From Spirochaetales bacterium (lineage in GTDB: Bacteria > Spirochaetota > Spirochaetia > JABMQR01), in NCBI GenBank assembly GCA_018399255.1, contig JAGYPA010000012.1:22832-86831 (forward strand): a stretch of DNA of 64,000 nt, written 5' to 3'. The position numbers and the translations under genes are program-made. The notes beneath the pieces are model-generated. The model made no database searches, was not told the DNA's origin, and saw only the letters and a list, made by a program, of their open reading frames with translations. This document shows positions 44,401-52,282 of the stretch, piece by piece; positions within the stretch are counted from its first letter, which is position 1; each line of letters starts with the position of its first letter.

Positions 44401-46002
44401 CTAAGTATACCGCTTCAGAATCTCATGAATCCTTGCCTTGCCGCATGTCAGTATAAAGCTTGCAAGACGGGGACCTTTTTCTTTCCCGATAAGCACTTGA
44501 TAAACAGCCGTGAAAAAATCAGCGGGAAGCACATCGTGGGCATGGGCAATGGCATAAATCTCTTCTGCCAGCCGCTTTTCATCATACGCATCCAGCTGCT
44601 CCACCACCGCCGAAAAATTTTTTACACATGCAGATAAAGGGGCGCTTAATTCCTGCGCTGGATCATTCTCCGTCTGCAGCGTATAGGTAAAATCTTCCGG
44701 AGCATAGAGCTTTATCCAATTCCATGCACAGCGGCATTTTATCGCAAGCCCGGGAATCTGGGCCTCGGTAATGTCCTCCAACGAGGCAATAACTGCATCT
44801 ATATCACCGTTATTTACCAGGAGCATGTTGCATAGGTGCCTGAACGGTATCTGATAGGGTATTTGTCCGGGAGCTTTATCTACCTGAGAGAGTTCATAGT
44901 TACGCAGTTCTTTGGCCCGCTTTTTTTCATTTACCTGCTGCACTCCATAGTAAATGCGTTCACAGCGATCATAATCTTCATAAATCTTGAGTACATCGAG
45001 GTCAAAGGAGATAGCAAATTCAGAATTCGGTCGGGTAGCAGCAAAAAGGTAGCGCACAATCTCGGGGGTATATATTTCCAGCACATCCTCAATGCTCACA
45101 ACATCTCCTGAGGAGGATGATATTTTTCCGCCTTTGCCTTTAATGCGGACGAAGTCATACTGAAAGGTAACCGGAGGGGTTCCGCCGAATACGGCAACCG
45201 TATGTTTTGCCGTATCGAAAGACCCACCCTCTGAATGATGATCCTTGCCGGCCGGTTCGAAATCTACGCTTTCTTTTGCCCAGCGCATCGGCCAGTCTAT
45301 CCGCCACGGAAGCTTTACTGCTGATGTTGTACGGATATCCACAGTTTCTTCTTTGCCGGTCTCTTCACAGCGATAGGTAAGTCCCCATTCCCCATCCCAG
45401 CCAAGGACGGTAGTTGTATCCTTATCGGTAAAATTGCTGAAGACCGAAACCGGCCACCAGTCTTCGGCCAGCGGGGAGGTTCGATGCTGATTGAGCATTT
45501 CACGCAGCTCTTGACGATGTTCAAGAGCTGTTCTTATACCTTCGGCATATTCTGATGCCCGGTAGTGTCTGGCCTGATAAATAAACTCAGGATTCACGCC
45601 TACGATCGGCAGGACTGTTTCTACTGCTGCTTCATTTCGTCGGGCATAGCTTTCAAATTCACCGGTTGTATCGGGGACCAGAGTGATCGGTTTACGGAGA
45701 TAAGTTGCCAGTAATTCTGGTTCCGGCATATTTGAAGGAACTTTCCTGAAAACGTCATACTCATCCCAGGAGAAGATAAAGCGTACTTTTTGTCCTTTAT
45801 CTCGCAATGCGCGGGCAACAAGCTCTACGGAGATTATTTCACGAAAATTTCCTATGTGTACGGTTCCGGAAGGAGTGACGCCGGAAGCGCAGGTATAGTA
45901 TTCCTTATCACCCTTTTCGCGGATGATTCTGTCGGCGGTTATGTCCGCCCAATGCACAGACTGGGTCGGCGGCTGATTTGTTTTTTTATTGTGTTCACTC
46001 AT
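44401..46002 (-). CDS. lysS: Class I lysyl-tRNA synthetase
   Basis: A 533-residue archaeal-type LysRS (LysRS-I). The HIGH-like motif is SGTVHIGNFRE (near 47) and the KMSKS-like motif is GGKISSSSGDVVS (near 293). WADITADRIIREKG at the N-terminus is typical. It charges tRNA-Lys. Spirochaetes are among the few bacteria to use the class I form in place of class II. The promoter TTGATA-17-TATAAT lies 9 nt before the ATG and there is no SD, predicting a nearly leaderless mRNA. Confidence 0.96.
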   Translation of the reverse strand: MSEHNKKTNQPPTQSVHWADITADRIIREKGDKEYYTCASGVTPSGTVHIGNFREIISVELVARALRDKGQKVRFIFSWDEYDVFRKVPSNMPEPELLATYLRKPITLVPDTTGEFESYARRNEAAVETVLPIVGVNPEFIYQARHYRASEYAEGIRTALEHRQELREMLNQHRTSPLAEDWWPVSVFSNFTDKDTTTVLGWDGEWGLTYRCEETGKEETVDIRTTSAVKLPWRIDWPMRWAKESVDFEPAGKDHHSEGGSFDTAKHTVAVFGGTPPVTFQYDFVRIKGKGGKISSSSGDVVSIEDVLEIYTPEIVRYLFAATRPNSEFAISFDLDVLKIYEDYDRCERIYYGVQQVNEKKRAKELRNYELSQVDKAPGQIPYQIPFRHLCNMLLVNNGDIDAVIASLEDITEAQIPGLAIKCRCAWNWIKLYAPEDFTYTLQTENDPAQELSAPLSACVKNFSAVVEQLDAYDEKRLAEEIYAIAHAHDVLPADFFTAVYQVLIGKEKGPRLASFILTCGKARIHEILKRYT

Positions 46003-46011
46003 GATTGGAGG

Positions 46012-46040
46012 ATTATACTGACTGAGGTAAAAAGTATCAA
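46012..46040 (-). promoter_or_regulatory. Promoter of lysS
   Basis: Minus strand TTGATA (46040-46035), 17-nt spacer, TATAAT (46017-46012), then 9 nt to the ATG at 46002. Near-consensus; expected 5'UTR is about 3 nt. Confidence 0.75.
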
Positions 46041-46128
46041 CGGCTGCTCAGCAGCTGTAGTATTGTATGTCGCGGCTGCTGTCGCAGAGGCTGCACCAAT
46101 CAGCTCTTCAAAGCTTTGGGGCAGTTGA

Positions 46129-46157
46129 TTGCAGACGGTTTCTTTTTTCTTTATACT
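46129..46157 (+). promoter_or_regulatory. Promoter of the aldo/keto reductase gene
   Basis: TTGCAG, 17-nt spacer, TATACT. About 65 nt of leader precede the SD. Confidence 0.55.
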
Positions 46158-46186
46158 ATGTTCCAACAGGCTGCGGCGTTTCTGTA

Positions 46187-46210
46187 TTTGAATCTGCAGT
46201 GTGATTCAAA
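46187..46210 (+). promoter_or_regulatory. Leader hairpin before the aldo/keto reductase SD
   Basis: TTTGAATC and GATTCAAA form a perfect 8-bp stem with loop TGCAGTGT. The GGAGGAG SD begins about 7 nt later. It may influence ribosome access. Confidence 0.4.
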
Positions 46211-46229
46211 CATCTGGGAGGAGTTTTTT

Positions 46230-47321
46230 ATGGAATACAGAGGATACGGAACAAGCGGATTACGAACAGCAGCTTTAGGATTTGGGGGGATGCGGTTTGA
46301 ATCCCCACAGGATACCGACAAATCGGCGGCAACAGTCCTGCGCGCATTTAATAAGGGGATTACGTATTTTGATACAGCTCCAGGCTACTGTGAAGATCAG
46401 TCTGAAATCATCATCGGAACAGCAGTCAAGGAGATGAAGAAAAGCGGTGAGCCTTTTACAGTCTCAACGAAATCGAATAAGCCCGACGGCTCTGTGCTCA
46501 GGCGCGAGCTCGAACGATCTTTGAAACGACTCAATGTAGATGTCATTGACTACTATAACTGCTGGTATGTTCTAACGCTTGAAGACTGGGAACGCAGGAA
46601 AAAAGGCGGTGCTGTTCAAGCTATTCTCAAGGCAAAGGAAGAGGGTCTCATTCGCCATGCTGCTTTTTCTACCCACCTGCCCGGTCCCCATATTCGTCAG
46701 GTAATTGAGGAGGGTTTTTTCGAGGGGGTGACTCTTGGATATTCGGTTATTAATTCTCCATTCCGTCAGGACGGGATACGGGCTGCTGTGGAAAATGGGA
46801 TGGGGGTGGTTGTCATGAATCCGCTTGGCGGAGGAATTATCCCTCCGAATGAAGAGGCTTTCGGGTTTCTAAAAGCTCGTCCTGAGCAGAACATGCTGGA
46901 AGCTGCTCTTCATTATCTTCTCAGTGATGACCGAATTACGGTTTCCCTGGTGGGATTCAGAAATGACAACGATGTTGATACTGCTGTTGAAGCGGTTAAT
47001 TCGTTTATTCCCTATGCAGCCGAGCAAATGGCGTATATTGAATCACGGGTGGCTAAGGAGTTTAACAGTTTCTGTACTTCCTGCATGTACTGCAATGTAT
47101 GTCCGGAGGATATTCCCGTATGGGCTTTCATGGAAACCCACAACCATTTTCGTTTGAAGGGCGGGGAGGATATTCTTGGGCATTTACGAGGATATTGGGG
47201 TACTGCAATAGATGTTCTGGAACGCTGCACAAGCTGTAGAAAATGTGAGCGGGCATGTACGCAGCATCTTCCAATTCTTGAGCGTTTCGAGGAACTGAAA
47301 GCAGCTGTAAAGGCTTCCTGA
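46230..47321 (+). CDS. Iron-sulfur aldo/keto reductase
   Basis: A 363-residue protein from ATG 46230, where GGAGGAG gives a strong SD (track start is 38 codons upstream). The TIM-barrel AKR domain has FDTAPGYCEDQSE with the catalytic Asp and Tyr, and STKSNKPDG for the Lys. The C-terminal ~90 residues carry two 4Fe-4S-like motifs, CTSCMYCNVCPEDIPV and CTSCRKCERACTQ. Such proteins occur in anaerobes as redox-coupled oxidoreductases; the substrate is unknown. It is convergent with the radical SAM gene. Confidence 0.88.
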   Translation: MEYRGYGTSGLRTAALGFGGMRFESPQDTDKSAATVLRAFNKGITYFDTAPGYCEDQSEIIIGTAVKEMKKSGEPFTVSTKSNKPDGSVLRRELERSLKRLNVDVIDYYNCWYVLTLEDWERRKKGGAVQAILKAKEEGLIRHAAFSTHLPGPHIRQVIEEGFFEGVTLGYSVINSPFRQDGIRAAVENGMGVVVMNPLGGGIIPPNEEAFGFLKARPEQNMLEAALHYLLSDDRITVSLVGFRNDNDVDTAVEAVNSFIPYAAEQMAYIESRVAKEFNSFCTSCMYCNVCPEDIPVWAFMETHNHFRLKGGEDILGHLRGYWGTAIDVLERCTSCRKCERACTQHLPILERFEELKAAVKAS

Positions 47322-47420
47322 TTGTTTGGCTGACAGGCTGTTACTTTTTCTTTTCAGGGTCAGCGGGTATCAGCTGAGGTCTGCTGAATTTTTGCGGGTG
47401 TCAGCAGGTGAGCTGCTTTT

Positions 47421-48620
47421 TCAGCTGCCTTGATCAGGGTTACGGGAAGTCTGCTGTGCTGTCCGGTATTGCTGTGCTTCCCGAGCCTGTCGTGCTCTGA
47501 AGTTTTCCATCAGTTTCCTGAACCGCTGATCGGCATAGTTAAAGAATATTTTGTAGGCTTCACAAAAATGGTTGAAGCGCTTGTCCCGCGGATCCCGTAC
47601 CCGGTCTTTTATGCAGCCGCCCCAGCAGAATGCAAGCCATTCACATTTGAGGCATTTGGGTGCCAGTTGGGATTTCATTTTTCCGAATAATTCCTGTCGT
47701 CGCGAATTGATCATTTCCCGCGGGTCATCTTCAAGGATGTTGCCCAGTCGCCAGGCGTCTTCGACAAAAAAATCACAGGAAAAAACATCTCCGTTATGTT
47801 CTACAACCAGGTAGTCTCCGCAGGTTTTTCTTGCTGTGCATTCGGGGGCCTGCATGCCCATGTAGATATGTGAAAATGTGTCAAATAGTCTTACTGATAT
47901 GGTGGCGTAGCCGTCCCTGAAATCGGCTTCCCACAGATCAAATATGCGGCAAAGGAATTCTCCATAGGCTTTTGCTGTTACAGAATAGGGTGCGGCCTCT
48001 CTGCTGTTTTCAGGGTTTGTCTCAACTACGGGTATAAACTGAAGGTAGGTAAATCCCAGATCGCGAAGATAGCGGTAGGTTTCTTCCGGGTATTTAGTGG
48101 AATAATCGGTTACTACCGAGAGGGCATTAACTTCAACTTTTTTTTTCAGGAGCATGCGTGCTGTTTTCTCAACCTGCTCATGGGTTCCTTTACCGTTGGC
48201 GGTCACCCGATAATGGTCGTGAACATGAGCCGGTCCATCGATGGATAATCCAACCAGAAAATGGTATTTGATAAAGAAATCAGCCCACTCTTCGTTTATG
48301 AGGATGCCGTTGGTCTGCATGCTGTTGCTTATGTTTTTTCCCGCTCCATACTGCCGCTGCAGTTCGATAGCTCGCTGATAGAATTCAAGTCCCATAAGTG
48401 TGGGTTCACCCCCCTGCCAGCCAAAACCGAACTGTCGTTCAGGGCCGCTGAGACTTTTCTGTATAAGTGTTTCAAGTACTGCATCACTCATACGATGCAC
48501 ACCCGGTGCAAAATAGTCATGCTTGTGATAATAAAAGCAATAGGTGCAGGCCAGATTGCAGTCAGGCCCGGAGGGTTTTACCAGGGCGTAGGTGTATGCT
48601 TTTTGATTGTTTCGTTCCAT
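47421..48620 (-). CDS. Radical SAM/SPASM enzyme, anaerobic sulfatase-maturase-like
   Basis: A 399-residue protein. The radical SAM cluster motif is CNLACTYC (near 20). GWQGGEPTLMGL and SMQTNGILIN are typical of anSME. The C-terminal SPASM region has CDFFVEDAWRLGN and CLKCEWLAFCWGGC. anSMEs convert an active-site Cys or Ser of sulfatases to formylglycine. No sulfatase is in the window, so its client is elsewhere or it is another SPASM peptide modifier. A TATAGT ends 5 nt before the ATG; no SD. Confidence 0.88.
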   Translation of the reverse strand: MERNNQKAYTYALVKPSGPDCNLACTYCFYYHKHDYFAPGVHRMSDAVLETLIQKSLSGPERQFGFGWQGGEPTLMGLEFYQRAIELQRQYGAGKNISNSMQTNGILINEEWADFFIKYHFLVGLSIDGPAHVHDHYRVTANGKGTHEQVEKTARMLLKKKVEVNALSVVTDYSTKYPEETYRYLRDLGFTYLQFIPVVETNPENSREAAPYSVTAKAYGEFLCRIFDLWEADFRDGYATISVRLFDTFSHIYMGMQAPECTARKTCGDYLVVEHNGDVFSCDFFVEDAWRLGNILEDDPREMINSRRQELFGKMKSQLAPKCLKCEWLAFCWGGCIKDRVRDPRDKRFNHFCEAYKIFFNYADQRFRKLMENFRARQAREAQQYRTAQQTSRNPDQGS

Positions 48621-48696
48621 ACCTCACTATACTCTTTTTGACATGCCCCGAAAAGAGTCAGTTCCAAACATTTTGCTTCCGCTCCTCTCGCTTCGT

Positions 48697-48770
48697 TTGG
48701 GAATGAAAGACTTCCTCCCATTTTTTGGGAAATCGAAGACTTCCCATACGAATAGCGATGGAAGTCTTCG
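48697..48770. repeat. Repeat cluster with an 11-bp hairpin
   Basis: Two imperfect direct copies of TTTGGGAA-n-AAGACTTCC (from 48697 and 48723) are followed by a perfect inverted repeat CGAAGACTTCC (48734-48744) / GGAAGTCTTCG (48760-48770). The hairpin may terminate the ABC operon on the minus strand, although its 3' flank (ATTTCCC) is not a clean T-run. Confidence 0.5.
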
Positions 48771-48779
48771 TGACATGTT

Positions 48780-49550
48780 CTACTCCCAGCGCTTGAATTT
48801 GAGGTAACCAAGAGCTGTTATGGCCACACTCACAACACCAGCCCCCAGAACCGGCTTCCAGGAAATCGAAAACCCGGCCATCGCACCTAAAGCCTCATCA
48901 CTGAGAACAGAAAAGGAAAACGGCCCAATCCCAGGCAGCATTTTAATCACAATACTCACAATCCAGACAACCAGAGCCGCAATACCGGCATTTACCGGCT
49001 TTTCACTGATAGCACTGAATCCTTGAGTAATGATAACTAACGTCAAACAATACAGCAGCAAAGCACCATTGCCGCGCGTAAACCACCACAGCGGCAAATC
49101 CTGGAAAAAAATCAGCGTATACACACCCGCAAGAATTGCGGAAACCATCAAACCAGCAGCAGCCATCGCAGAATGAACAAGCAGCTTCGAAAACAGACAG
49201 GCAAACCGCGTAACAGGCTTCACCAGCACAAAAGCAATAGTCCCGGAATCCTTTTCCTTAGCTATCCCGCCCATAGTCAGAAAAATCAGAAAAATCGGAA
49301 TAAGCTGCGAAAGATTTTTCACATACTGCACAAACGAATCCCGAATTGACGGTTCCGGCACAACCATCTGAATATTCTGGCTCTTCCCCACCATCTCAAT
49401 CACCTGAGGAGTATATTTAGCAATAACTGGAGAAGTTATCCCGAAAAAAGCAAAAACAATACAAATAACAAGAAAATGCCCATTACGCAGCTGTTCCATG
49501 AAATCCTTACGTAAAAGAGCCGGCAAACTGGAAATATCAGCGTTTCCCAT
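48780..49550 (-). CDS. ABC transporter permease (ABC-2 type)
   Basis: A 256-residue protein with about six membrane helices and the ABC-2/NosY-like segment GGIAKEKDSGTIAFVLVKPVTR (coupling helix). Its ATG overlaps the ATPase stop by 14 nt. It is the membrane half of the exporter. The substrate is unknown. It is the last gene of the hydrolase-PLDc_N-ABC unit. Confidence 0.88.
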   Translation of the reverse strand: MGNADISSLPALLRKDFMEQLRNGHFLVICIVFAFFGITSPVIAKYTPQVIEMVGKSQNIQMVVPEPSIRDSFVQYVKNLSQLIPIFLIFLTMGGIAKEKDSGTIAFVLVKPVTRFACLFSKLLVHSAMAAAGLMVSAILAGVYTLIFFQDLPLWWFTRGNGALLLYCLTLVIITQGFSAISEKPVNAGIAALVVWIVSIVIKMLPGIGPFSFSVLSDEALGAMAGFSISWKPVLGAGVVSVAITALGYLKFKRWE

Positions 49551-50475
49551 AAGTCCTTCCTCCCTGAATCAGATCGACAAAAACCTCTTCAAGATCCGCA
49601 CGCTCCCGGGTAATAGTACTGAGCCGAAGTTTACCATCAGCAGCCGAACGAAGAATAACACCCCGATGCTCCTCAAACAAATCAGCAGCAATGCGAATCC
49701 GATCTGCCTCCAGCACATGGGGTACCCCTTGAAGATCGAGCTGAGCACCCATCTTTTCAGCATCAGCAGCCGAAGCAAAAGAAATCAGGCTCATCCCTCC
49801 TGAAACCCCGGCAAGAAGCTCCTCAGTACGTCCGACCAGCTTTACTTTTCCCTCATCCATAATGGCGACACTGCTGCAAATGCGCTCGACATCGGCAAGA
49901 ATATGCGTTGACATACAGACACTCATCCCCTCCCCCAACGAAGCAATAAACTCGAGCACCTCCTTGCGCCCGATAGGATCAAGGGCAGAAACCGGCTCAT
50001 CAAGAAACAGAATCTCGGGCTGGTGGAAGAGCGCCTGAGCAATCCCCAGCCGCTGCACCATGCCGCCGCTATAGCCGCCAATCTTGCGGTCAGCAGCCTG
50101 AGAAAGCCCCGCCATCGCCAACAACTCATCCGCCCGTTTGCGAATATCGGCAAGCGGCATACCGAAGAGGCGCCCGACAAAAAAGAGCAGCTCCCGCCCG
50201 GTCATCCAGGGATAATATTTCGGATCCTGTGAAAGATAGCCGATACCAAAACGGTGATCACTATCTGTATCGCCAACATCAGTTCCCATCACACGGCAAG
50301 TCCCCGAGGTAGGCGTTATCAGGCCAGTCAGAATCCGGATCAGGGTGGTTTTCCCGGCACCGTTGGGCCCAAGCAGCCCGAATATACCGTTTTTCTCCAC
50401 AGTCAGATCCATATGATCAAGAGCTGTGACCGACTTGAACCGCTTAACCACATCCCGGCATTCAATAGCGATCAT
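49537..50475 (-). CDS. ABC transporter ATP-binding protein
   Basis: A 312-residue protein from ATG 50475 (SD GGGAGG; the track begins 5 codons earlier). Walker A LLGPNGAGKTTL, signature GYSGGMVQRLGIAQAL, Walker B LFLDEPVSALDP, and the H-loop STHIL are intact. It has a C-terminal extension of about 90 residues as in bacitracin-type or NosF-type ATPases. It overlaps the PLDc_N gene by 14 nt and the permease by 14 nt, which shows tight translational coupling. Confidence 0.93.
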   Translation of the reverse strand: MIAIECRDVVKRFKSVTALDHMDLTVEKNGIFGLLGPNGAGKTTLIRILTGLITPTSGTCRVMGTDVGDTDSDHRFGIGYLSQDPKYYPWMTGRELLFFVGRLFGMPLADIRKRADELLAMAGLSQAADRKIGGYSGGMVQRLGIAQALFHQPEILFLDEPVSALDPIGRKEVLEFIASLGEGMSVCMSTHILADVERICSSVAIMDEGKVKLVGRTEELLAGVSGGMSLISFASAADAEKMGAQLDLQGVPHVLEADRIRIAADLFEEHRGVILRSAADGKLRLSTITRERADLEEVFVDLIQGGRTYGKR

Positions 50476-50674
50476 ACTCACGCCTCCCATACACCAGATA
50501 GGCTATCGGACCAAAAAGGGTCACAAACAGAAAAATCAGCAGCCAGGGAATCCTTCCAAGCCCGTTGAATTTTTCCCGCTTCAGCCAATCCCGCAGGCAA
50601 ATGAGCTTAAGCGTGATCTCCAGCAGCAGCAAAGGTATCAGCGCTGCCAGAATTGTCGGATCTAATGTTTTCAT
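50462..50674 (-). CDS. PLDc_N-domain mini membrane protein
   Basis: A 70-residue protein from ATG 50674 with SD GAGGAGG. It is two membrane helices (ILAALIPLLLLEITLKLICLRDW and IPWLLIFLFVTLFGPIAYLVYG) with a short acidic C-terminus (RREYDRY). This is the phospholipase D N-terminal-like family. In Bacillus the similar YxlE is encoded with an ABC pair (YxlF/YxlG) and acts on a sigma factor; the same order is seen here, without a sigma factor. The function here is unknown. Confidence 0.8.
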   Translation of the reverse strand: MKTLDPTILAALIPLLLLEITLKLICLRDWLKREKFNGLGRIPWLLIFLFVTLFGPIAYLVYGRREYDRY

Positions 50675-50728
50675 TACTAATCTCCTCCTCATCATTATAA
50701 TATATATCACAGATAACTACGGTAAATC

Positions 50729-52090
50729 TCATAGACTCTCCAAAAACCCCTTCAGAATCTCCAGAAGCTCAGGATCCAGTGCGAGCGTGGGGTCGCTGTA
50801 GGATCGCTTCAAGAGATCTGGTCGACTGTCAGTATGTTTCAACAAATGCCCCATGCCTGAAACAGCAGCAAACTGAACATCAGGCAAATCTTCCGCCGTA
50901 ACAAGAGAATCTTCGCAGATAATTCTCTCATCACTGGTTCCCCAGACCGCCAGCATCGGTTTTTCCAGCGTTTTCACTATTTCCAGCGGGTTATACCTCA
51001 TCCAGCTGCGTATATACGCAATATTCTCTCTCTTCAGTAAAGATGCCGTTACCGGATGAGTATACTCCGGCATTTCACCCCGAGCCACGCGTTCCATCTC
51101 GTTCTTCATGATCTCACCGAGAGCCGGATCCTGCCTTGTCAGCTGCTTGACAAGCTGCACATCAATCGGGTCTCCATTACCGGCAAGGGAAATAATCCAG
51201 GCAATATCATCATGCCCAGCCCCGAGAGCGATAGCTATCAGGGATCCCTCAGAATGTCCGGCAACCCCTTCCAGCAGCAGACGCTGATCATCCCGTATAA
51301 ACTGCAGCAGCATTTCGGCATCACCAATTGCATCATCAAAAGTGTAAGTTTGGGGTTCAAAATCAGCTCCGGTCCGGCTTTCTGCCACCCCGAGTTTATC
51401 GTAGCGCACAGCAGCATACCCCTGTTCCTGGAAAAACTCCGCTGTCATCTTCAGCATATCGCTGCGGCCGACGACCAGCTCCGAATTACCGTCGCGGTCG
51501 GTTGGACCCGATCCGGCAATAAGCAGCACAGTGGAAAATGGCGGATTTCCATCAGGAAGCAGCAATGTCCCGTGAATCTCACCATATCTGGTTTGGACAG
51601 TAACAGCCTCCCCGGTCCGTCCGAGGTTCTGCCTGGCCATAAGCTCCCGACTGTAGCGTCCGGGATAAAAGTCAATTTCTGCCGACTCGCTGCCTGCCAG
51701 CAGGGTGCCTTTCCACCCTGTATCCCGGGATTCAAGGCGAAGCCGCAATTCCTGCATCCCCAGAAATAAGGAGACTTCCAGAGAATTCTTACCCCGTCTG
51801 GTCACGGTTACCGGCAGCCGCTCGAGGCTGCTGAGAGGGATAGATAAAAAGATGTTTTGCTCATCAGCTATATCAAGATATAACCAGAGAGGTTCTCCTC
51901 CAAGGACCGCGATACCTTCAAAGTGCCCGCTTAAAATATTGTTCACGGGATCAGCTGAATATGCGATATTCTCATTTTTATTCATTACTATAGCCTCCTC
52001 TGTTCGGGTACACCCGCCGGTCAACTGGGCAATCATGACGATCATCAGCAAAAACCAGACCGTCCCGTATAACTTTCTCGATGTTTTCAT
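50729..52090 (-). CDS. Alpha/beta hydrolase lipoprotein
   Basis: A 453-residue protein from ATG 52090 (SD GAGG). The signal peptide ends in lipobox QLTGGC. The N-terminal ~130 residues form a beta domain. The hydrolase domain has the oxyanion block LLIAGSGPTDRDGNS, nucleophile elbow VAGHSEGSLIAIA, acid LAVWGTSDERI and His in VSGMGHLLKH. It is the first gene of the unit with PLDc_N and the ABC exporter, and its promoter region carries a palindrome and a tandem repeat. Probably an esterase acting at the outer surface or periplasm. Confidence 0.85.
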   Translation of the reverse strand: MKTSRKLYGTVWFLLMIVMIAQLTGGCTRTEEAIVMNKNENIAYSADPVNNILSGHFEGIAVLGGEPLWLYLDIADEQNIFLSIPLSSLERLPVTVTRRGKNSLEVSLFLGMQELRLRLESRDTGWKGTLLAGSESAEIDFYPGRYSRELMARQNLGRTGEAVTVQTRYGEIHGTLLLPDGNPPFSTVLLIAGSGPTDRDGNSELVVGRSDMLKMTAEFFQEQGYAAVRYDKLGVAESRTGADFEPQTYTFDDAIGDAEMLLQFIRDDQRLLLEGVAGHSEGSLIAIALGAGHDDIAWIISLAGNGDPIDVQLVKQLTRQDPALGEIMKNEMERVARGEMPEYTHPVTASLLKRENIAYIRSWMRYNPLEIVKTLEKPMLAVWGTSDERIICEDSLVTAEDLPDVQFAAVSGMGHLLKHTDSRPDLLKRSYSDPTLALDPELLEILKGFLESL

Positions 52091-52112
52091 ACTTCCCTCG
52101 TCCTCCATCAGG

Positions 52113-52132
52113 TTGATGGTCATTGATGGTCA
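52113..52132. repeat. 10-bp perfect tandem repeat in the hydrolase leader
   Basis: TTGATGGTCA occurs twice without gap, 23 nt upstream of the hydrolase ATG. The one-helical-turn phasing would suit binding of a regulator on one DNA face. Confidence 0.6.
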
Positions 52133-52197
52133 GAGTATGCATGCTGATGGATAAGCTGGCTATTCGGGAAACTACTGATTTTTCATAGATACGCACA

Positions 52198-52215
52198 TTA
52201 CGTAGATATACGTAA
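52198..52215. promoter_or_regulatory. 18-bp palindromic operator candidate
   Basis: TTACGTA-GATA-TACGTAA is a perfect inverted repeat with 7-bp arms, about 108 nt upstream of the hydrolase start and downstream of the membrane LuxR stop. It is a natural candidate for binding by the adjacent LuxR-type regulator. Confidence 0.55.
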
Positions 52216-52282
52216 AGGGAATTCGAGCTTCAAGAGACTGCTTCAATCGGCTGCCGGAACACGGCAAACGCGGGGACCGGGA

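Noticed and set aside
48578-48811. 77-aa minus-strand ORF spanning the gap between the ABC permease and the radical SAM gene
   Set aside because: Made of the repeat cluster plus ends of two real genes; no SD and no motif. Kept only as a repeat observation.
51056-51769. 237-aa plus-strand ORF
   Set aside because: Lies wholly antisense to the alpha/beta hydrolase gene, which has an intact triad and signal peptide; no family-like motif or SD.
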